DNA from: Solen grandis | Taxonomy: Eukaryota > Mollusca > Bivalvia > Adapedonta > Solenidae | Reading direction: 5' to 3' | DNA length: 64,000 nucleotides | Assembly (NCBI GenBank): GCA_021229015.1 | Contig: CM037777.1 | Location: 63,623,593 to 63,687,592 of the forward strand | Part shown: positions 59,700 to 64,000 of the stretch, piece after piece | Numbering within the stretch: the stretch's first letter is position 1 | How the letters are laid out: the number at the start of each line of letters is the position of its first letter | Made by a program: the position numbers and the translations under genes | The notes under the pieces: generated by a model | Seen by the model: only the letters and a program-made list of their open reading frames with translations | Told to the model about the DNA's origin: nothing | Database searches by the model: none

Positions 59700-62290
59700 G
59701 GTTAGAAACTGAGTTCTTACCTTGTCTAAGACGTATTGGTGCATCGATGTATCTAGTAATTTGTTGAGGGTTGTAGATCTTCCAGCTAGCAAATATGGCG
59801 GGCTTAGTTGATCTGCCTGAAGACGCTCTACGTCACTCAGAGCACATGAAGTGATGACGTCACCACACTTCTCCCCAGCCCAAAAGGGACCGCATCCACG
59901 TCCTAATTGTAGGGGGGTGGTAGGACGGGCCTGGGTTGTGGGAGTTCTTCCGGCGTTAGAGACAGGCCCTGGGGAGGTCTGAGAACCCCCCTCTTGCTGT
60001 CTGTCCCAGTGAGCCCAAGGTGCCCAGAGGTCTGAGACAACCACAACTACCCCTAATGGATACACCATGTGGTGCCTGAGACACCGGCTTGTAGTAGTCT
60101 GGGAGAGGTGCCTGAGACACCTCCCCCGCTTCGCTGTCTGTCCCAATGAGCCCAAGGCGGCCCAGAGGGACCCCCAAGAGTAACCTATGAGTCGCATACA
60201 GGCGTACAGGCGCATAGCATTAGCTGAGGCCTGTCCAAGGAGTTCCGACCAGGGAACTCCCAACACTTCTTCGATCCTGGCCGCCATAATCCCAAGAAGA
60301 ACTGGGATCGACCTCTTGTAGCCGCTAGGCGCGAAGTACGGGTTATCCGTCTCCAGCAACATACGGGTCTTGTCCATCCCCTGAGTGCCTCCAGCTGGCC
60401 TGGGTGATGGAACTTGGCGGCGACGGCGGTGACCCCGAAGTAGGTGTTCGGGAAATACTACAGCCACTGATCCATCACAGCCCGGGTGCCGGTGAAACAG
60501 TGCAGATGGATCAGACGACCTCGTCCAACCTCAGAGTTGGCCGCCAGATGGAACATCAGAGACAGGATTGCCTCATCCGCAACCGGGGTCTGGCTCCTAA
60601 AGTGCAACACAAGCACATGGTTGGTCTGCAGGGCGGGAAGCAGTGTCTGACGCTTTCAGATCTGGTTGGCCCAGGTTGAGGAGTCCTCGCTACAATCCAG
60701 GCCAACCTCTCCTAGTCCGACCACCTGCGGCTTTGACAGGATGTCCCTTAGGGTCTTGAGGTTTGCTGGGGATGCCTTTTGTTTACGGTGGAGCCCAACA
60801 ACAACTGACACACCTTGGTCCGTCCACAGCCGGAGTTGGGCCTCTGTGGGGTAGGTCTACGGGTCGCAGAAGACCCAAGTGACCCGTTCCACGACCACCT
60901 CATAAGGCTCTGCGGCGGCACGATGTTGGCAGATCTTCTGGAGTGATGACTCCTTGATTCCCAAGTCCCTCATGGTCCTGTCGAGATGACAGTGGCTGTC
61001 GAAGGCCTTGGGCAGGGAAGGCACTTACCCTTCAGCACAGCAGCATCAAGGAGATAAACTGAGTCACTTACCTCGATGTTTTGTTTCATGATGCGGAGGT
61101 CATAATTGCGTTTCATCAGTTTGGACGAAGCCCTCATGACCTTTCGGGTGGTTTCATGAGCTCTCTCCATGGTGGAGGTGAGATCTCTCACGTGCTCCTC
61201 CGGGGACAAATGCTTACCTCTGGGGAGGGGAACATCAAATCCGCCGGCGTACGTACCTCTCTCCCCAACATCATCTTGTTTGCTGTGAAGCCAGTCATGC
61301 GGTTCACTGATGCTCTGAGGGCACCTGCTATTTGCTGCAGATGTAAGTCCCACTGTTTTGGGGATTTGCCCACAAACAGCGAACTGCGTCCATAAATGTG
61401 CGGTTGTAAAGCTCCACCTGGCCGTTGGAGGAGGGCCGGTAGGGCGTTATCCGCGCCTTGTGGATCTCTAGAACTCTGCAAAAAGCTCCGAAAAGCTTTG
61501 ACTTGAAAGGATTTCCAAATCTTGAGAAAAAGCCATCGACCGCTGCCCTTGCAGTATCCTCTGCGGCCTGACTAGGCACTGGGATGCACTTCACCCACTT
61601 GGTAAACTGATCGACTATCATGAGCACATGCTCGATTCCCCGAGGCGTTTTGGGAAGAGTACCCAAAAATCAATATGCACTCTTTCCATGGGCGATCCTG
61701 CCTGATATTCAGTCATGGGGCACCTACCCTGGCGGGCAGTCTTTTTGTTTTGACTGCACTGAGCACAACCAGCCACAAAGTTGGTGATGTCTTTTCCCAT
61801 ACCATACCAAGCAAACTTCTCCTTCATTCGGTCACGAGTGCCCTGGTGGCCGACAGAAGGGAGGTCATTGTTCAGATCCATGGCATTCACCCTCATTTCT
61901 ACTAGCAGCAGGGGTCATTTCTCCTCAGAATGCTTATCAGTTTGATAGAGCACCCCGTCGATCAAAGACAAACTCTCCCTATTTAGCCAGTAGGACTTGG
62001 TGGCTGGGTTAGAACGAAAAAGGGCTGATGCATCAGGCATCTTTTTAATCTCCAGCCAATCCAGCACCAGACCCAAGTCACTGTCTCGATGCTGCGCCTC
62101 CCGTAAATTGGACACAGTAAAACCCCAACTTTGTGAGGTATCACTAGGTGGATCTGGGTAGGTAGGACTTTCCGTCCTTCTTAGCTGTTTCCAGGTCCCC
62201 TAGGGGAGGATCACTGGTCCTGGGCCTGCCCCGGGTCGCTATCAGATTTACACTCGCCACACTGCCATCCAGAGAAAACCCCTGCGAAAT
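59700..62290 (-). mobile_element. Ty3/gypsy retrotransposon remnant, GC-rich
   Basis: This minus-strand block is conspicuously GC-richer than the rest of the window. It contains the RNase H-integrase spacer, integrase zinc finger, integrase core and C-terminal region, followed by a GC-rich 3' segment (59700-60960) without recognised domain. The upstream protease, reverse transcriptase and RNase H are missing beyond about 62290. No LTRs were recognised. An internal duplication of CTGTCTGTCCCA(G/A)TGAGCC lies at 59998 and 60138. Confidence 0.8.
60970..62115 (-). pseudogene. Ty3/gypsy integrase region, broken
   Basis: Minus-strand pieces in order: a spacer (DLGLVLDWLEIKKMPDASAL, near 62080), a zinc finger with VGHQGTRDRM...CAQCSQNKK (61850-61740), the first catalytic Asp in VHIDF (near 61690), VDQFTKWVKCIPVPSQAAED, and ITPYRPSSNGQVE carrying the catalytic Glu (61450-61410). 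Then come ALRASVNRMTGFTANKMMLG and the MKRNYDLRI C-terminal part. Frames change near 61640 and 61410. Between GNPF and KSKLF (near 61505) about a dozen residues, including the expected second catalytic Asp, are deleted, so the integrase is dead. Confidence 0.8.
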
Positions 62291-63302
62291 AAGGTAGGAA
62301 AATATTTCCCATATTCAACATTAAAAATAAATTTTCCGCACATCTTATGATGATTCAAAAATCATTTCTTCGACGTTTCTGAGCTTTATCCATAAAATAC
62401 ACTTTGATCCGCGTTAAATAATTGTTTTTCGTGTTGACTGAGCCTATAGTGAGGGACGAATGACAACTCTGCTTGGAGAGTAGGAAGTGCCGATAGACAC
62501 TTCGAAAAAAACACAAAGAAAAAAACAACATTCCTGATATTTGGTAATACGAATTTTTATCAAATAAATAGTGACAAGTTTATTTTTGCAGAACCACAAA
62601 ACGTACTTTACAGTAATTAAGTTAGTCTTTGGTTTAACGTCCTGCTGACAGTATTTCTGTCCTTCTTGTGAAGAAAAGTGGCAAGGTAGTATGAGGTATT
62701 CTGATACTCGATCAACCCGTCCTGGAACTACTCTCACGCGCTGAGTGCTAAGCACATTAGATCTCATTTCAGTGGCTTTTAATATAATCATATGGCTTCA
62801 CCAAGGCTAGGGATATTATTTGTATTTAAGTGTATTTTGAAACAGATACGTAGACTAACGATAATTTTATTCAATATTTTTTATTTTTTTTTTAAATTTT
62901 TTTTAGTAGCATCATATACATGTACCGTGAATATCGAAACTAGAAGATGGATTTATTTACATACATCGAATGGTTGACTCAACCTCTGTAACTTTTTGTA
63001 AACCCTATATTTTCTTCAATATTTAACTCTCGAACAGCAGATTTACTTTCTTTATGAAAATAAATATCTATCATTCATTTTTTTAAATAGAAATAAGACA
63101 GAAATAATAAATTGTGTGTGCATGTTATAAAATGTAATGTTCATAAATGTATTTAAAATGAAAAAAAGTTATGGACACAGTGAATATATAGTTCCATATC
63201 GTGCTGGACTTCTGTAGAACATATTAGCACAATAGTTGTCAATTTCTATGGAGTTTCTTTAATTCCACTTAACTACGTTTGTCTTACGCTAAGTCCATTA
63301 CC
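62291..63302. other. No gene recognised
   Basis: AT-rich sequence with no supported exon or repeat. Confidence 0.4.
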
Positions 63303-63325
63303 TGTGTGTGTGTGTGTGTGTGTGT
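63303..63325. repeat. (GT)n microsatellite
   Basis: GT run of about 23 bases. Confidence 0.95.
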
Positions 63326-63368
63326 TGCTAATCTTGTACCTCGGTTTGTATTTTTCGGTGTCTTGGTC

Positions 63369-63395
63369 AGGGTAAGGGTTTGGGTTAGGGTTTTC
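63369..63395 (+). repeat. Short degenerate telomere-like motif
   Basis: GGGTAAGGGTTTGGGTTAGG GTTTT contains one exact TTAGGG and near variants. Too short to be called an interstitial telomere. Confidence 0.35.
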
Positions 63396-63663
63396 GATTG
63401 TAGTTTTTATGTTTGGATTGGTTTGGGGGCTGAAATAATGGTAATGTTGAATTACATACCGAGGTATACTTCGGAAAATGTACCTCGCTATGACAACATT
63501 TTTACATACATATTGAGGCAGTCTAGAGACCACAATAGTGAGGTATGAGTCACAGTTGGGATATCTCGCTAAGATAGTAATGCAAGACTCTGTGTGTGTG
63601 TTTGTGTGTGTTCATTCATTGCATAAACTTCTTCCATCAAAACAGCAATTCATTTAAGTTTTT

Positions 63664-64000
63664 AGCTCACCTGAGCATAGCTCAGGGTGAGCTTTTGGGA
63701 TACTTGATTGTCCGTCGTCCGTCGTCCGTCAACAATTTCGATGTTTACACACTAGAGGCCACAATTTTGATCCAATCTTCCTCAAACTTGATCAGAATGT
63801 TTGTCTTGATGATATCTTGAACCCTTTCGAAAATGGGTCAGGTTGGATCAAAAAGTAGGTCAGTAGGTCAAATCTGAGAAAAATCTTGTTAACACACTAG
63901 AGGCCACAATTTTGATCCAATCTTCCTCAAACTTGTTCAGAATGTTTGTCTTGATGATATCTTGAACCCTTTCAAAATGGGTCAGGTTGGATCCAAAAGT
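63664..64000 (+). repeat. AGCTCACC-headed repeat with a different unit body
   Basis: The head AGCTCACCTGAGCATAGCTC then AGGGTGAGCT, and GTCCGTCGTCCGTCGTCCGT, match family B. The units are different: ACACACTAGAGGCCACAATT at 63747 and 63892 (145-base period), with TCTTCCTCAAACTTG and AAAATGGGTCAGGTTGGATC. It runs off the window end. Confidence 0.85.

Noticed and set aside
59697..60467. 256-codon minus-strand frame
   Set aside because: Long because of high GC in the gypsy remnant. No domain is recognised, and it lies downstream of the integrase where no conserved gene is expected. Kept only as part of the element.
63369..63395. Interstitial telomere
   Set aside because: Only one exact TTAGGG and a total length under 30 bases.

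Overview
The window looks like nuclear DNA of a bivalve mollusc. It is AT-rich, has intron-scale gene structure, and is crowded with repeats typical of bivalves: tRNA-derived SINEs sharing one conserved body, T-run-flanked repeats that open with an AGCTCACCTGAGC hairpin, elements built from tandem 145-160 bp units, a DIRS-type retrotransposon and a CCHC-ended LINE. No rRNA, functional tRNA, CRISPR or bacterial operon was seen. Genus and species cannot be read from the sequence.

One host gene is reconstructed on the plus strand from splice sites and reading phase. Short exons at 7763-7825, 15276-15338, 15556-15606 and 16395-16619 encode a charged coiled coil. The exon at 19482-19674 encodes a segment that resembles the start of the MIEAP (mitochondria-eating protein, SPATA18) C-terminal domain; this is a tentative family call from memory. 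A linker exon lies at 27595-27699. It is followed by an array (about 29690-41300) in which one ancestral exon was first triplicated (types A, B, C) and then amplified as five A-B-C blocks. All A exons and four C exons keep AG/GT sites, phase 0 and an open frame for an acidic, disordered 29-36 residue module. All five B copies and the last C copy have lost the acceptor AG. First and last exons of the gene were not found.

Layout: 1-5068, flank plus a frameshifted LINE. 5069-15275, tandem-unit repeats, a minus-strand LINE fragment, a TIR-bounded element and the first recognised exon. 15276-19674, coiled-coil and MIEAP-like exons among repeats. 19795-27573, a large AGCTCACC-family repeat, a degenerate DIRS element with matching inverted termini, and another tandem-unit repeat. 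27720-29125, an implausible homopolymer stretch that is probably a consensus or assembly failure. 29690-41300, the exon array. 41576-43852, a tandem-unit repeat and a fold-back element with a perfect 8-bp target duplication. 45020-45944, a complete SINE, a 100-base gap and a minus-strand exon with 10-residue coding repeats. 46560-54875, SINEs, minisatellites and long stretches with nothing recognisable. 54905-59365, palindromic repeats, a TIR element saturated with CCGTA/TACGG motifs, and two adjacent degenerate minisatellites. 59483-62290, a SAM-like ORF and a GC-rich Ty3/gypsy integrase remnant. 63664-64000, the start of another AGCTCACC-headed repeat.

The most novel content is the exon array, because every intact module is a multiple of three in the same phase and so can be added, lost or skipped without breaking frame. 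One array block also carries a repeat insertion while its sister blocks provide the empty site, which gives base-level boundaries for that repeat family.
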